Of a stretch of 64,000 bases of DNA, positions 63,271 through 64,000 are shown piece by piece. Under the pieces are notes generated by a model, which was not told the DNA's origin, searched no databases, and worked only from the letters and a program-made list of their open reading frames with translations. Origin of the DNA: Rostratula benghalensis (lineage: Eukaryota; Chordata; Aves; Charadriiformes; Rostratulidae). The position numbers and the translations under genes were made by a program. Positions within the stretch are counted from its first letter, which is position 1, and each line of letters opens with the position of its first letter. The stretch is from contig VXAI01000065.1 in assembly GCA_013399305.1 (NCBI GenBank), positions 3,126,320-3,190,319 of the forward strand, given 5' to 3'.

Positions 63271-64000
63271 CAGGCACTGCTCATTAGGTAGTATTTGGAA
63301 ATGGCAGATCTTGCTAATCCCAAGTAATAACTTGTTCATGCAATTTGGCATACTTTGTTGTCAAAATGTCAAATGCTGGCCGTTAGGAGTATATTGCAGG
63401 TGCGCGACAAGTTGAAGTGAAAAATGAAAATACTGAAGCTTGCAAAATGATTCCTGAAGCTGTTACTTTCTCCACTTCCTCACATGGCACATGATTCTGA
63501 CCATATATGAAATTGTTCATCTTTTGAAAAATGACAGTTGGATTAACCATTACCTACTTGGTGGTGGTCAACCAAATGAGGCAATGAAACAAGTGGTACA
63601 ATATGAGTTCTCCAAACTGTTTATCTTGGTTGCCTTTAATTGTGTGTCACATAGCAATTTGTGTGTCTGCTTTCAAGTATTTAGAACAACAGTATTTGTT
63701 TGGAATGTTTTAGAAAGCAAATCTGGCTTACATTCGGATACAATCTTGTTCAAACCACAGGATTTTTTTTTGACTTCTTAAAAAATATCTTGCCTGATGA
63801 GCACAAATCATACCCATCTAAATCTTTCTGTGTATCCTGTGAGAAACTTGATAATATTCGCAAATATAATTCCAGCTCCTGTTCATGAAGCTTTCTCAAG
63901 TGTCTGTATTTTGTGTTAACTACAGCTTGAAAGAAGGTTGTAATCAGCAGGATATAAAAGGAATTGTATAACTTTGATTTGTTTGTTTCTATGTGACTTC

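Larger units (their letters stand above)
57839..64000. other. unique AT-rich non-coding DNA
   Basis: No supported gene or transposon. Two perfect short inverted repeats lie at 60363-60392 and 63245-63270, and a T run followed by a C run at about 61808-61827. Open frames up to about 147 codons (61449-61892) run through the T/C tract and have no other support. Confidence 0.55.

Noticed and set aside
1..64000. CRISPR array, bacterial operon, prophage or plasmid
   Set aside because: There are no regularly spaced repeats and no Shine-Dalgarno-led dense frames. The CR1 content shows a vertebrate genome.
1..64000. tRNA, rRNA or other structured RNA genes
   Set aside because: I saw no tRNA A/B-box pair with a cloverleaf and no rRNA-like sequence. 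The short hairpins noted are too small for known RNA genes.

Overview
This window looks like a stretch of nuclear DNA from a bird. A non-avian reptile cannot be fully excluded. The DNA is AT-rich, has no dense gene array, no operon-like spacing and no bacterial signals. Almost all recognisable interspersed repeats are CR1 LINEs, and no mammalian-type Alu or L1 was seen. Two runs of N (10063-11032 and 22830-22952) mark assembly gaps. CR1 dominance with little SINE content and a low repeat load (I recognise roughly 5 kb of CR1 in 64 kb) is the avian pattern.

Only one piece of a protein-coding gene has good support. It is a + strand terminal exon at 30666-30800 with a tandem CAGCAG splice acceptor, a phase-0 frame of 44 codons, a stop, a short 3' UTR and an AATAAA signal at 31094-31099 followed by a GT-rich patch. 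The encoded tail is hydrophilic, has an acidic cluster and ends in LDDLYY. I do not recognise the gene. Upstream sequence is therefore probably its last intron, and sequence after about 31120 is probably intergenic. I could not identify any earlier exon with confidence.

Layout: 1-7111 is unique AT-rich DNA with a T-rich simple repeat near 3.5 kb. A - strand CR1 lies at 7112-7865 and an assembly gap at 10063-11032. A (TG)n tract at 11907-11950 and a CR1 scrap at 12253-12384 follow. From 12.4 to 20.8 kb the DNA is unique. At 20820-22278 one CR1 is nested inside another. Unique DNA with a second gap runs to a CR1 at 28421-29182, followed by the terminal exon and 3' UTR (30666-31120). A much older, more diverged CR1 occupies about 31910-33075. 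About 7 kb of repeat-poor DNA follows, then a + strand CR1 reverse-transcriptase fragment at 40121-40530. A long unique stretch contains a perfect 54-bp tandem duplication (46848-46955). A + strand CR1 3' end lies at 57405-57838, and the window ends in unique AT-rich DNA.

I found no CRISPR array, tRNA or rRNA gene, complete transposon or novel multi-gene system. The best leads are the unidentified terminal exon with its NAGNAG acceptor, the CR1-in-CR1 nest, the 54-bp duplication, a G-quadruplex-type tract, and a few short coding-like frames that are speculative.
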